From Maribacter orientalis (lineage in GTDB: Bacteria > Bacteroidota > Bacteroidia > Flavobacteriales > Flavobacteriaceae): a stretch of DNA of 64,000 bases. The stretch lies in assembly GCF_900109345.1 (NCBI RefSeq), contig NZ_FNZN01000003.1, positions 310,001 to 374,000 of the forward strand. Direction: 5' to 3'. This document shows positions 7,846 to 17,414 of this stretch, in pieces. The position numbers and the translations under genes were made by a program. A model generated the notes under the pieces. The model had not been told where the DNA came from. It did no database searches and saw only the letters and a program-made list of their open reading frames with translations. Each line of letters begins with the position of its first letter. The first letter of the stretch is position 1.

Positions 7846-10816
7846 CTCTTTCTATTTTTAGTTTTGCCAACTCTTTTTTAGCTTCATGAAGCTCTGTGAT
7901 GTCTATTAAGGTACAGGCAATTCCTTCCAAAGAATTATTTGCATAAACAGGTCTCACCATTAAATCGTACAGGTAGGTTGCATTACCAATAGTTAGGTCG
8001 ATTCTCTCTCGTATGGCTTTTCCTTTTTTTAAGACCTCTTTCTTTATTTTTTCTAATCTTGCCGTATCCTTTTCCGAATAAAAATCTCCATCTTTTTTTC
8101 CGACCATTTTTGCGAACTGAAAGTTGGGTTGAACGTTGTTGCCGATACTTGTATATTTTAGATCTTTGTTTTGTGTATAGACAATGGTCTTTGACATTTC
8201 AAGTAAATCCTCATAACTCTTCTTGGCATTCTTTAAATCATCGGCCAATTGTATTTCATGGGTTATATCGACAAAAGTGATTACCACCCCTTCTATCATA
8301 TTTTCAGAAGTGCGGTACGGTAAAATTTGCATTTTGTACCAGGTGCCGTCGCTGCTTTGAACTGATGTTGTAACTGGGACGAGCTTTTGAAGTACCTGTT
8401 TTATATCATTTTCGAGCCCGTCATAAACTAAGTTTGATGATAAATGTGTAATTGGCCTCCCTATGTCGGTCTGTATCAAATTTATGATTTTTGTTAAAGG
8501 AGGCGTGAATCGTTTGATTCTGAGGTTGGCATCTAAGAAAATTGTACCTATCTCGGTACTTGCCAATAAGTTGTTCATATCATCATACGCCAAGGCCAGT
8601 TCATCAATTTTTGAGGTGAGCTCAGTATTTATGGTTACGATTTCTTCGTTAACGCTTTGTAGTTCTTCTTTTGAGGTTTCGAGTTCTTCGTTTGTACTTT
8701 GTAGTTCCTCATTGCTCGACTGTAGTTCTTCATTGCTCGATTTCAACTCCTCGTTCGAAACTTCAAGTTCTTCAATGGTAGAGCGAAGGTATTCTTTAGT
8801 CGCTGTGAGTTCCTGCTCCAACGCATGAATTTCGGAAACTTCTTGGGCCTTTGCCGGTTTAACATCTACAGGGGCAATCTCCTCTTGAACTAGTTCTTCA
8901 AAGGTTATCATATAAAAACCTTCATAGGTATTTAGAGGTTCTAATGGCGTTATTCGAAGTAATATGGTCTGAAAATTGCCGTTGGTCTTTACATTAACCC
9001 CTTTGCTGATTTCTGTTTTTTTGCTCTTTCTTACCTTAACGATAAGTGCACGTAGGTCGGTTTTTAGTCCTTCACGGGCCATATCTACAATGTGGAGTTT
9101 TGCCTCTCCAGGCGAGGGCTGAAGGTATTTACCTGTATTACCCGAAAAATAAACGGCATCACCTTCGTTGTTAATGATGGCACATGCCGGGGCATATCTG
9201 GCCAATAATAAACGCTCGGTTACCCCGGCCAGGTTTTCACGGGGTTTTAATTTTATGGGAAGTGAATTCTCGGAAACTATGCGGCTTTGCTCTCGAAATA
9301 ATTGACTAATATCAGGCACTTTGGTAGCAACCACATTTTTATGCCTGAATATTTTATTCTTTCGGTCAATGGCTTCAAAAATGCTTGCAAATTCCCCTAA
9401 AGATTCAGAGCTGCCCAAGAACAAAATACCATCAGGTTTTAAGGCATAATGAAAAATAGTGAACACCCGTTTTTGTGCTTCTTGGTTTAAATAGATCAAA
9501 AGGTTTCTGCAGCTTACCAAATCTTGTTTTGAAAAAGGGGGGTCTTTAATAAGATTATGTTCGGCAAAAATGATTTGATCCCTTATTTCCTTTTTGATTC
9601 TAAACGTTGTTTTGTCTTTCAGAAAATAGCGGGAGAGCCTTTTGGTACTTATATCTGATGCAATGGTCTCTGGATAAATACCCTGTCGCGCAAGATTAAT
9701 AGTGTCACCGTCAAGATCAGAAGCGAAAATCTGCACTTTCAAGTTTTTGCTACCCTTACGGATCTCCTCATCAAACAGTATGGCCAAAGAATAGGCTTCT
9801 TCACCGGTAGAACAGCCAGCTACCCAAATACGGATAGTTTCACCATTCTGTTTTTTATTCAAAATTTCTGGGATTATCACTTTTTGTAAGGCTTCATAGG
9901 CCTCGGTATCGCGAAAAAAACTGGTTACACCGATGAGCAGTTCTTTAAAGAGCTTTAGAACTTCTTCTCGATCCTTTTGAATGTACTTCAAATAGTTTTC
10001 GAGTTTGTCGATTTGGTTGAGTGCCATGCGTTTATCTATCCTCCTGATAACCGTACTACTCTTGTAATCTCCGAAATTACACCCTGTTTCATTGCGCAAT
10101 ACAATAAATATTTTTTCCAACAAGTTTTTGGTCGTATCGATTTTCGTCGATTTTTTCTCCAATCCGAATTTTCGGTTTTTTGCATATTTTATTAACATGT
10201 CGGGAATTTCCTTGACGGGAAGTATAAAATCATGAGATTCCGCGGCAATGGCACTTCTTGGCATACCGTCATATTTTGCAGTATCGGGGTTTTGCACAAT
10301 AGCGAGTCCGCCTTGACCCTTAACCTGCTTAAGACCCAAAGTGCCTTCGGTGCCTGTACCTGATAATATTATTCCGACCGCCCTGCCCATCTGATCTTCT
10401 GCCAGGGAGCGAAAAAAATTATCGATCGGTTTTCGAAAACCCCGGGCCTTCATTGGGTCCATTAAGTGTAGAACGCCATTAAAGATGGCCATATCTTTAT
10501 TGGGCGGTATGACATAGATATGGTTCGGTTGTACTTTTGTATGATCTACGACCTCAGATATTTCCATCTGGGTATGCTTTTTTATCAACTCCACCATGAG
10601 GCTTTTATGGGTAGGGTCTAGGTGTTGTACCAAAACAAAAGCCATTCCCGGATTTTCTGGCATGGCCTCAAAAAACTGGTTAAAGGTCTCTAGCCCACCT
10701 GCGGAAGCGCCCATACCAACGATAAGAAAATCGCTTTCGGTATTTTCATTTGAGCTCTTCCCCTCTTGAGCCCTTGATTTATCGGTTTTTTTTATCGAAG
10801 GTTTTTTATTGGCCAT
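7820..10816 (-). CDS. CheB-CheR-PAS hybrid signalling protein
   Basis: About 998 residues, starting at MANKKPSIKK; a TTG-initiated form five codons longer is possible. Order: CheB methylesterase (about 28-215) with Ser38 in GASAGG and His65 in QHLDP; CheR methyltransferase (about 230-490) with IRIWVAGCSTGEEAYSLAI and VSCRNLLIYLN; a PAS-like segment; a long coiled coil built of repeats such as SNEELQSSNEELQS; and two C-terminal PAS domains. The usual CheB catalytic aspartate position reads Glu157 in SGTGTEG. No chemoreceptor, CheA or CheW gene is near, so it is likely a sensory module for the overlapping kinase and not for chemotaxis. Box 5 lies upstream. Confidence 0.9.
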   Translation of the reverse strand: MANKKPSIKKTDKSRAQEGKSSNENTESDFLIVGMGASAGGLETFNQFFEAMPENPGMAFVLVQHLDPTHKSLMVELIKKHTQMEISEVVDHTKVQPNHIYVIPPNKDMAIFNGVLHLMDPMKARGFRKPIDNFFRSLAEDQMGRAVGIILSGTGTEGTLGLKQVKGQGGLAIVQNPDTAKYDGMPRSAIAAESHDFILPVKEIPDMLIKYAKNRKFGLEKKSTKIDTTKNLLEKIFIVLRNETGCNFGDYKSSTVIRRIDKRMALNQIDKLENYLKYIQKDREEVLKLFKELLIGVTSFFRDTEAYEALQKVIIPEILNKKQNGETIRIWVAGCSTGEEAYSLAILFDEEIRKGSKNLKVQIFASDLDGDTINLARQGIYPETIASDISTKRLSRYFLKDKTTFRIKKEIRDQIIFAEHNLIKDPPFSKQDLVSCRNLLIYLNQEAQKRVFTIFHYALKPDGILFLGSSESLGEFASIFEAIDRKNKIFRHKNVVATKVPDISQLFREQSRIVSENSLPIKLKPRENLAGVTERLLLARYAPACAIINNEGDAVYFSGNTGKYLQPSPGEAKLHIVDMAREGLKTDLRALIVKVRKSKKTEISKGVNVKTNGNFQTILLRITPLEPLNTYEGFYMITFEELVQEEIAPVDVKPAKAQEVSEIHALEQELTATKEYLRSTIEELEVSNEELKSSNEELQSSNEELQSTNEELETSKEELQSVNEEIVTINTELTSKIDELALAYDDMNNLLASTEIGTIFLDANLRIKRFTPPLTKIINLIQTDIGRPITHLSSNLVYDGLENDIKQVLQKLVPVTTSVQSSDGTWYKMQILPYRTSENMIEGVVITFVDITHEIQLADDLKNAKKSYEDLLEMSKTIVYTQNKDLKYTSIGNNVQPNFQFAKMVGKKDGDFYSEKDTARLEKIKKEVLKKGKAIRERIDLTIGNATYLYDLMVRPVYANNSLEGIACTLIDITELHEAKKELAKLKIERDEGEKSTK

Positions 10817-10919
10817 AATTTTTAACAACACCTTTATTGATTCTCAAATATAAGCAAAAGCACATTCTTGAATTCAAGAATGCTTACGTACAATATATAT
10901 CGAAAAACATATATATTGT

Positions 10920-10933
10920 ATGATAAATATCAC
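10920..10933 (-). promoter_or_regulatory. Fnr-like box 5, for the CheB-CheR/kinase operon
   Basis: ATGATAAATATCAC is a weaker copy of the palindrome. A TATATTGT sequence (10890-10897, minus strand) is at the expected 33-bp distance, but the leader to the start at 10816 is longer (about 70 nt) than at the other sites. Confidence 0.4.
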
Positions 10934-11005
10934 ATGTGAGAGATACAATTACAAAATTTTCGGCCATTTGGTACCCTTCGATAGTACACATGAAAAAGGA
11001 GCTGT

Positions 11006-11398
11006 TTACATATATTTAGAGAGAAAATGAAAAAATTCCTTTTTAAGGTCTGCGTAGATTTGTCGTTGAGTTTCCATTTGGTTCCTGAATTCAAGATGTT
11101 TTTTAGTGAGTGCAGTATCTAATGAGTCATGACCAGATTTTAACTGTCCTGCAATACGGGTTTCATGCTTTTCAATAGTTTCTTGAAGTTTGTCAATAAT
11201 GCCTTCATGAAGTATAAATTCATTTTGGTAATGCTCTAATTGTACCAATACATCTTTATTCGTCCAACGTTGTATTAAATCACTCAATCGATTGTTGAAC
11301 GATTTTAGCTCGTCTTCCCAAAAAGCAAGTTCGCTTTGCCATTGTTTGTGCTCAAAATGTAAATCTTCGTTGTAAAGTACTTCGGTTTTTGTTTTCAT
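11006..11398 (-). CDS. Helical protein of unknown function
   Basis: A 130-residue soluble protein, nearly all helical and coiled-coil-like (KQWQSELAFWEDELKSFNNRL, LQETIEKHETRIAGQL). It has no signal peptide and no recognised family. It lies between the CheB-CheR operon and ftsH, all on the same strand. I found no convincing palindrome box in front of it, so it may be read through from ftsH, which ends 147 bp upstream. Confidence 0.65.
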   Translation of the reverse strand: MKTKTEVLYNEDLHFEHKQWQSELAFWEDELKSFNNRLSDLIQRWTNKDVLVQLEHYQNEFILHEGIIDKLQETIEKHETRIAGQLKSGHDSLDTALTKKHLEFRNQMETQRQIYADLKKEFFHFLSKYM

Positions 11399-11544
11399 GA
11401 TTAACTGGTTTTAAATTAATTTATGATTTCTAGATATTAGAAATCTTTTCGTTATGAGCGTACCTACTATTTCTGCCAACTTAAAAACTTCGCTACATAC
11501 AAGAATAATAAGTTATTGGTGTCATTCATGTACTAGTTGAGGTT

Positions 11545-13524
11545 TCATTCTTTCTTCACCAATAATTCTATTTCTCGTTTACCGAGTAAGCGTTCCAAAC
11601 TTTCTTTTTCCACAACTTCTTCTTTTAAAAGAAGTTGTGCCAGTTTTTTAAGTTCATCACGATGCTTCAGTAATACTTTTTTTGTTCTTTCATAGGCTGC
11701 GGTAACCAAATTTTGTACGTTCTGATCAATTAGTTTCGCCATATCCTCACTATAGGGTTTGCCCAAGATCCGGTCATTTTGTCCCGAAGAATCATAAAAA
11801 CTGATGGGGCCTATTTCATCGTTAAGGCCATAATATGCTACCATGGCATAGGCTTGCTTAGTTACCTTTTCAAGGTCGTCTAAAGCACCGGTAGATATTT
11901 CGTCAAAAATAATTTCTTCTGCGGCACGGCCTCCCAACGAAGCACAGATTTGATCTATAAACTGAGATTTGGTTACAATTTGTCGTTCCTCAGGCAAATA
12001 CCAAGCTGAACCCAACGATTTACCGCGAGGTATAATCGAAATCTTAACCAAGGCATCTACATGTTCTAAATACCAACTAGCCACTGCATGGCCTGCCTCA
12101 TGATACGCTACGATTTCTTTTTCCTTGGGCGAAATGATCTTACTTTTACGCTCTACACCACCGATGACTCGATCTCGTGCCTCCATAAAATCGGTATGTT
12201 CAACTACTTTCTTATTCTTACGTGCTGCAATTAGAGCAGCCTCATTGCAGATATTTGCAATATCGGCACCAGAAAACCCCGGACTCAATTTGGCAAGTTG
12301 AGCACCATCTACATTTTTTGATAGTTTTAATGGACGTAGATGTACCCCGAAAATTTCTTCCCGTTCTTCTTTAGTTGGTAGTTCCAAATAAATATGGCGG
12401 TCAAAACGGCCAGGTCGCAATAATGCCTTATCCAATACATCGGGACGATTGGTAGCGGCCAATACGATAACACCGGTGTTCTGTCCAAAACCATCTAGCT
12501 CGGTCAGTAATTGATTCAAGGTACTTTCTCTTTCGTCATTGGCCTGAAAGGCATTTATTTTTCCACGAGAACGGCCCACGGCATCAATTTCGTCGATAAA
12601 AATAATACTAGGGGCTTTTTCTTTTGCCCTTTTGAACAGGTCACGAACCCTTGAGGCACCGACACCGACGAACATTTCTACAAATTCAGAACCCGAAATA
12701 GAGAAAAATGGCACTTGGGCTTCGCCGGCCATCGCTTTGGCCATTAGTGTCTTTCCTGTTCCTGGAGGACCTACAAGCATGACCCCTTTGGGAATTTTAG
12801 CACCTAATTTGGTATACCTCTCAGGATTTTTGAGAAAATCGACTACCTCCATAACTTCGGCTTTGGCCTCTTTAAGGCCTGCTATGTCATTAAATGTTAC
12901 AGGGCTTTTAGTACCTTTCTCAGTAAGCTTGGCGGTAGATTTTCCGAAGTTGAAAAGCGTACCGCCCTTAGGGTTGCCACCTCCCATTCTGCGAATCATG
13001 AATAGCCAGAATAAAATTATGATGGCAAAGGGTAATAACCATGAAAATAGGTTTACCCAACTGGTTTGATTTTGATATTGCACATCTATTTTATCTTCTT
13101 TCGAGAAACCCTCTTGCGCTTGTTGTAATTTGTTCTCAAAGGTCTCTACCGACCCTATGGTCATTCGATAGTGGGCCCTTTCTTTGGTACTTAAAACTCC
13201 GTCGGTTATCCATTTGTACTTTTCATCGTTAAGACGGTCTTGTTTGATGTATATATTGGCCACCTCTTTGTTGATGACCACAATTTTTTCCACATCGTGT
13301 TCGGCCAAAAGATTCTGCTCAAAATCTGACCAACTTATTTCCCGTATTTCGTTTGTATTATTTAGGGTCAGATAAATAACCGTCATAAGAGCAACCACGA
13401 TGATATAGAACCAACTAGAGCCATAGCTTTCATTGGGCGGTGAAATTTTACCATTATCCGGGAGTTGGTTTTTATCTTCTTTATCGTGTGGATTTTTCAT
13501 TCTATTTTTGGATACTGATGTCAT
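11545..13524 (-). CDS. ftsH: ATP-dependent zinc metalloprotease FtsH
   Basis: A 659-residue membrane AAA protease. Two membrane segments (about 37-55 and 160-177) flank an extracytoplasmic domain. The AAA module has Walker A GPPGTGKT (252-259), Walker [10 protein letters not shown] and the second region of homology with [20 protein letters not shown]. The zinc site HEAGH is at 475-479. FtsH forms hexamers that degrade membrane and regulatory proteins. The start at 13524 is kept; an in-frame ATG at 13500 is an alternative. It sits inside the stress cluster behind box 6, so it may be an extra, inducible copy besides a housekeeping ftsH elsewhere; that is inference. Confidence 0.95.
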   Translation of the reverse strand: MTSVSKNRMKNPHDKEDKNQLPDNGKISPPNESYGSSWFYIIVVALMTVIYLTLNNTNEIREISWSDFEQNLLAEHDVEKIVVINKEVANIYIKQDRLNDEKYKWITDGVLSTKERAHYRMTIGSVETFENKLQQAQEGFSKEDKIDVQYQNQTSWVNLFSWLLPFAIIILFWLFMIRRMGGGNPKGGTLFNFGKSTAKLTEKGTKSPVTFNDIAGLKEAKAEVMEVVDFLKNPERYTKLGAKIPKGVMLVGPPGTGKTLMAKAMAGEAQVPFFSISGSEFVEMFVGVGASRVRDLFKRAKEKAPSIIFIDEIDAVGRSRGKINAFQANDERESTLNQLLTELDGFGQNTGVIVLAATNRPDVLDKALLRPGRFDRHIYLELPTKEEREEIFGVHLRPLKLSKNVDGAQLAKLSPGFSGADIANICNEAALIAARKNKKVVEHTDFMEARDRVIGGVERKSKIISPKEKEIVAYHEAGHAVASWYLEHVDALVKISIIPRGKSLGSAWYLPEERQIVTKSQFIDQICASLGGRAAEEIIFDEISTGALDDLEKVTKQAYAMVAYYGLNDEIGPISFYDSSGQNDRILGKPYSEDMAKLIDQNVQNLVTAAYERTKKVLLKHRDELKKLAQLLLKEEVVEKESLERLLGKREIELLVKKE

Positions 13525-13568
13525 CTCTATTAGGGTTTCAAAACTATTTCAATAGAATTTGACTGAAA

Positions 13569-13582
13569 ATGATATAGGTCAT
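13569..13582. promoter_or_regulatory. Fnr-like box 6, shared by ftsH and a lipoprotein gene
   Basis: ATGATATAGGTCAT lies between divergent genes. Leftward, TAGTTTTG (13539-13546 on the minus strand, a perfect TAnnTTTG) is centred 33 bp away. Rightward, TTATTTTG (13605-13612) is at the same distance. Start codons follow at 13524 and 13632. Confidence 0.7.
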
Positions 13583-13631
13583 ATACAATCTCTTCATCAT
13601 CCTTTTATTTTGTTGTTTAAATATTAAACAG

Positions 13632-14036
13632 ATGGAAAGCAGAAACTTATACAAATCTTTTATTCTATTTATACTAGTATTAGTTTTAATGTTGTTAGCC
13701 AGCTGCAGCCCCATAGTTGTTTCCTCTAGGATAGGACAACCACCACCACCATGGTTCTATCCAAATCGTTTGGAAGTTGTTAGGTATGTCTATTTCCCTG
13801 AATATAGCTTCTATTATGATCTTTCGGCGCGAACCTATGTATATCTAAATGGGGGGGTATGGGTAAGGCGAAACGTATTGCCACCGAGATACCGAAATAT
13901 CGATTTAAGACGTGCGAAATATGAACGGATTCGTAATTATAATGATGAGAATATTCGCCGTTACCATGAGGACAATAATGCAAATAGAGGTAGAAGCAAT
14001 AGAACGACACCACGTTCCAATACTAGAAAAAATTAA
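13632..14036 (+). CDS. Small basic lipoprotein
   Basis: A 134-residue protein with a long hydrophobic signal and lipobox MLLASC (Cys25). The mature part contains a proline patch (GQPPPPWFYP), a Tyr-rich strand region (YFPEYSFYYDLSARTYVYL) and a very basic Asn/Arg-rich tail (RGRSNRTTPRSNTRKN), which could contact peptidoglycan or other polyanions. No family is recognised. It is divergent from ftsH and shares box 6. Confidence 0.7.
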   Translation: MESRNLYKSFILFILVLVLMLLASCSPIVVSSRIGQPPPPWFYPNRLEVVRYVYFPEYSFYYDLSARTYVYLNGGVWVRRNVLPPRYRNIDLRRAKYERIRNYNDENIRRYHEDNNANRGRSNRTTPRSNTRKN

Positions 14037-14046
14037 ATAATAATAT

Positions 14047-14524
14047 ATGAAGACTCCAATAATAATAGTAACACTTGTGCTGCTATTTAAGGCATGTAAA
14101 GGTTAAGAAAAAGAGGCGCTAACTAGTCAAACAGAGAAAGATCCGGTCATTGAACCCAAGGTGTCATGGAAGGAACGTTCATAGAGAATATGACGAATTC
14201 GGAAACTTAATTACGATTCTCTTTATAGGTATTCCTATACTAACGTTGAGGGTGATTCACTTAATGTAAATCTTGATAGTATTATGGGCTCATTTAGAAA
14301 ATATTTTAAGGAGAGCGCACCTTTTTAGTGTAAAGATGATTTTTCATTTTCCCCTAAAAATGAGACTCTTTTTATGAGAGATTTTTTTAGAGACGATTAT
14401 TTCTTTAATCAATGGGAACAACAACCTATAGATTGACGAGATGATGAGAAAAATGGACTCGACCCGTAATGCCTTCTTAAAACAATTTCACCCTGGGTTA
14501 ATGGAATCTAAAAGGAAAGATTAG
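14047..14524 (+). pseudogene. Decayed lipoprotein gene
   Basis: The remains begin MKTPIIIVTLVLLFKACKG with a lipoprotein-like signal, then a stop where CAA (Gln) probably became TAA, followed by EKEALTSQTEKDPVIEPKV. Further stops and at least two frame changes follow, but long protein-like stretches survive: NVEGDSLNVNLDSIMGSF, FMRDFFRDDYFFNQWEQ, and in another frame MDSTRNAFLKQFHPGLMESK before a stop at 14522-14524. It begins 10 bp after the lipoprotein gene at 13632 and was probably in its operon. The family is not recognised. Confidence 0.7.
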
Positions 14525-14586
14525 CCATACCTTCTAAAAGATAATAAGAAAACATATTTATGATTTCATATAATTCATTGGCCTTA

Positions 14587-15390
14587 TTAATTTTCAGGAA
14601 GTACCAAGAGGGGTACGTTGGTCATAAAGGACATATTTTTAATAATAGGTTCGCGTAACAATTTTTCAAAAAAACCATGTTTGGTTTTTAAAAAGGTGAC
14701 CATGCCGATGTTCTTATATTGTTTTTCTAAATCTTTTAGCGTTGACGAAACCGAATTCTTTTTCTTTACCTGTATAAATCGATGCCTAGTGTCTTTTAGG
14801 TAGTTTTGAAGCAATTCTTTGTTCGATTTTTGAATGTCTTCAAGTTCGTTTTTTGAATTGATGTATACAATGTTTATGATTGAATCCCAAAGGGAAGATA
14901 TTTTGATCAGTGGTGTTAATTCTAAAGAAGTGAATGCATGTTTGAAATCGTTAGCAAAAAGAATATCATCAGGTATGTCATAATCATATTCGCCTGGTAC
15001 GGCAATAATAGGGCAATTATCAATATATTTAATTACACTGGTGGTAACGCTTCCCATAAATATTTCCTTTAATGCTGAAGATCCCTTTGTACCCATAAAA
15101 ACATAATCGATGTCTTTTTCAGCTATAGTTTTTTCTATTCCACCCAAAGCCGTATCGGTCAACAATACGTTTTTGAACGTGTGTTTTGTATTTTTCGTTG
15201 CATCTAGTCTTTTTTGTAGTAGGCCTAAAGCGTTACCCGCATCTACTTTAGTACCTGTTTCAGAAGGTACAATGTAGTAGGCATGTAATAGGTAAAAAGT
15301 ACACTGCTCTCGCTCAAAAAGATATACGGCATAGTCGATAGCATTTTGTGCTATTTCTGAAAAATCGGTGGGTAACAATATTTTGTACAT
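14587..15390 (-). CDS. Universal stress protein, two-domain
   Basis: A 267-residue protein with an N-terminal Usp domain (MYKILLPTDFSEIAQNAIDY...) carrying the nucleotide signature GTKGSSALKEIFMGSVTTSVI, and a diverged C-terminal Usp-like half (DDILFANDFKHAFTSLEL) without the signature. It is of the same architecture as the Usp at 3129-3974, but the two are clearly diverged and not a recent duplication. It stands alone behind box 7. Confidence 0.9.
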   Translation of the reverse strand: MYKILLPTDFSEIAQNAIDYAVYLFEREQCTFYLLHAYYIVPSETGTKVDAGNALGLLQKRLDATKNTKHTFKNVLLTDTALGGIEKTIAEKDIDYVFMGTKGSSALKEIFMGSVTTSVIKYIDNCPIIAVPGEYDYDIPDDILFANDFKHAFTSLELTPLIKISSLWDSIINIVYINSKNELEDIQKSNKELLQNYLKDTRHRFIQVKKKNSVSSTLKDLEKQYKNIGMVTFLKTKHGFFEKLLREPIIKNMSFMTNVPLLVLPEN

Positions 15391-15435
15391 GGTGTTATTT
15401 TATTTTAAAAGTACTGTTGGTATTTATGCCAAACC

Positions 15436-15449
15436 ATGATATTGGTCAG
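15436..15449 (-). promoter_or_regulatory. Fnr-like box 7, for the second Usp gene
   Basis: ATGATATTGGTCAG; on the minus strand a TACTTTTA (15406-15413) is centred 33 bp downstream, and the start codon is at 15390. Confidence 0.65.
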
Positions 15450-15510
15450 TCAGCTAAAAGGAGTGATGTATTGGTTTTAATATATAAATGATGTTGACTA
15501 ATAAGACAAA

Positions 15511-15524
15511 GTGACCCTCGTCAT
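15511..15524 (+). promoter_or_regulatory. Fnr-like box 8, for the glyoxalase-fold gene
   Basis: GTGACCCTCGTCAT; CAAATTTA (15547-15554) is centred 33 bp downstream. The ATG at 15597 then has a leader of about 35 nt. Confidence 0.6.
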
Positions 15525-15596
15525 TTTGGGTATGGTAAAAAACCATCAAATTTATTAACATATAAAAATTTGTTCATCATCACTAAAAAAACAATA

Positions 15597-15965
15597 ATGG
15601 CTTCAATTATACATTTTGATATTTCTGCAGAAGATGTTCTTAGGGCTAAGAGTTTTTATGAAAACTTATTTGGATGGAAAATAGAGAAATTCCCGAATGG
15701 CCCTACAGAATACTATCTTATAGAGACCTTGGCAAAGACAGGAGAAAAAGGTATTGGTGGCGGAATAGCCAAAAGGGAAAAGTCTGGTCAACACATTACC
15801 AATTTTATCGAAGTAGATTCTATTGATGAAGCTATTGCTAAAGTGAGGGAACTAGGTGGGGAAATTGTTGAACCTAAATCTATGATTTCAAATATTGGGT
15901 ACATCGCAGGTTGTAAGGATACCGAAGGGAATAGCTTTGGACTCATGGAGGTTACTGAAAAATAA
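15597..15965 (+). CDS. VOC/glyoxalase-fold protein
   Basis: A 122-residue protein from the ATG of MASIIHFDIS; a TTG nine codons upstream is unlikely. It has the paired beta-alpha-beta-beta-beta units of the vicinal oxygen chelate superfamily (VLRAKSFYENLFGWKIEKF; GNSFGLMEVTEK) and is close to the putative lactoylglutathione lyase-like proteins (YP family 'predicted enzyme related to lactoylglutathione lyase'). Substrate and metal use cannot be read from it. It stands alone behind box 8. Confidence 0.8.
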   Translation: MASIIHFDISAEDVLRAKSFYENLFGWKIEKFPNGPTEYYLIETLAKTGEKGIGGGIAKREKSGQHITNFIEVDSIDEAIAKVRELGGEIVEPKSMISNIGYIAGCKDTEGNSFGLMEVTEK

Positions 15966-16024
15966 GACTACAAAAAACTACTTATAGGGTCTATCATAGT
16001 CATTTATGAAAATTAAATTATGGA

Positions 16025-16038
16025 CTGACTAATGTCAT
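16025..16038 (+). promoter_or_regulatory. Fnr-like box 9, upstream of the AI-2E transporter
   Basis: CTGACTAATGTCAT with TAGCTTTA (16061-16068) exactly 33 bp downstream, centre to centre. The next start codon is 16272, leaving a leader of nearly 200 nt in which I see no gene. Confidence 0.6.
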
Positions 16039-16271
16039 TTTTATCCTATTTCTTAAGGTGTAGCTTTATCCTGCTAGTTTAGTTAGCAATATCAAAACTG
16101 AATAGGTAATGCCATGGGCTTTAACTAATTTTTTTTGATTGCAATTGTGACAAAAACCAAATATTTAAACCAGCATAAGAAAACAAACGACTATACCCTC
16201 TTATGTAAAAATTGGATGGTTTTGTTCAAGGTCAAAGAGAAATTTAAATTGATATAATTTTTTGAAATACG

Positions 16272-17401
16272 ATGCGAAAATATACCCTCAATTTAGCAAA
16301 TACTTTTTATTTCATTTTTACGCTTACCCTAGTTATCTGGATTCTTCATGCGGCCAAAGTGGTAATTATTCCGATAGTATTCAGTTTTTTTTTGCCTTGA
16401 TGTTAAAACCCATAGTATCCTTTTTTGAACTTAAATTTCATAATCGAATTTTAGCCATATTTACGGCATATGTTCTAGCCGTTGCTCCACTTTTCATTTT
16501 AATTTTCTTCTTTTTCAATCAAACCAGAATTCTCTTTAGTGATCTGCCCTCGGTTCGAGACCGCTTGGCAGAAATGATGACCGTTATTTCTGATTGGTCT
16601 GACCAAAAACTTAGTTTAAAGGCGGATACAACCTCTAGTTGGGTATCAGAAAATGTGCTAGCGGCATCTGATTTTTCAATCGATATTATTAAGGGAAGTC
16701 TGCAATCGACCACTACTGTATTGGCTCATGTAGTGCTTATTGTGGTAATCACCTATTTTATACTATTATACAGTACCGCATTCAAAAGTTTCCTATTGGT
16801 ACAGGCAAATCTTGAAAATAGAAAAAGACTTGACCAATTTTTTAAAAAGTTGCAATACCTTGCTAAGCGTTATTTATTGGGACAGGTATTGGTCATAATA
16901 ATTTTAGGACTCTTAATTGGGTCAGGGTTGTGGCTCATTGGTGTTCCTTATCCTTTCTTTTGGGGCTTTTTGGCAGGGTTCCTTGAAATTATCCCCTATG
17001 TAGGTACGTCTATTGGTGGAATATTGCCCGTTTTCTACATGTTTATGATCACCGATAATTTTTGGCAACCTATTGCTGTAGTTGGCCTTTATATAGTTGT
17101 ACAACAATTGGAGGGTAATTTAATTTCGCCGAACATAATGGGTACGAGTATTAGAATTAACCCCTTGTTTGTAATTCTTGGACTTTTTATCGGGGGTATT
17201 TTATGGGGAATTCCGGGTATGATTTTAGCATTGCCGATTTTGGCGATGACAAAAGAAATATTTCGAAGTTTTGATATATTTAAACCATTGAGTTACCTAA
17301 TGGAAGATGGTCTAGCCCGTAAAAAGAATGTTTTTCTAGAACTTTTCGATGACGAAAAATATAGGATTATCAACTTTTTTTTCGAAGAAAGAAAAGAATA
17401 G
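16272..17401 (+). pseudogene. AI-2E family transporter gene, frameshifted in a T9 tract
   Basis: The true N-terminus is read from the ATG at 16272 (MRKYTLNLANTFYFIFTLTL..., continuing VVIIPIVFSFF) but this frame stops just after a run of nine Ts at 16385-16393. The rest (ALMLKPIVSFFELKFHN onwards) is in the frame one base back. One additional T would restore a single protein of about 377 residues. The body is a typical AI-2E/PerM-like permease with some seven to eight membrane helices and the conserved GFLEIIPYVGTSIGGILPV and GIPGMILALPIL regions. Either the gene is off by slippage (phase variation), is dead, or the tract holds a sequencing error. Confidence 0.8.
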
Positions 17402-17414
17402 TACTAATTTTCAC

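Noticed and set aside
8463-8828. Ser-rich 121-codon plus-strand frame
   Set aside because: It is the antisense of the repeated SNEELQ coiled coil of the CheB-CheR protein; its Ser runs come from that repeat.
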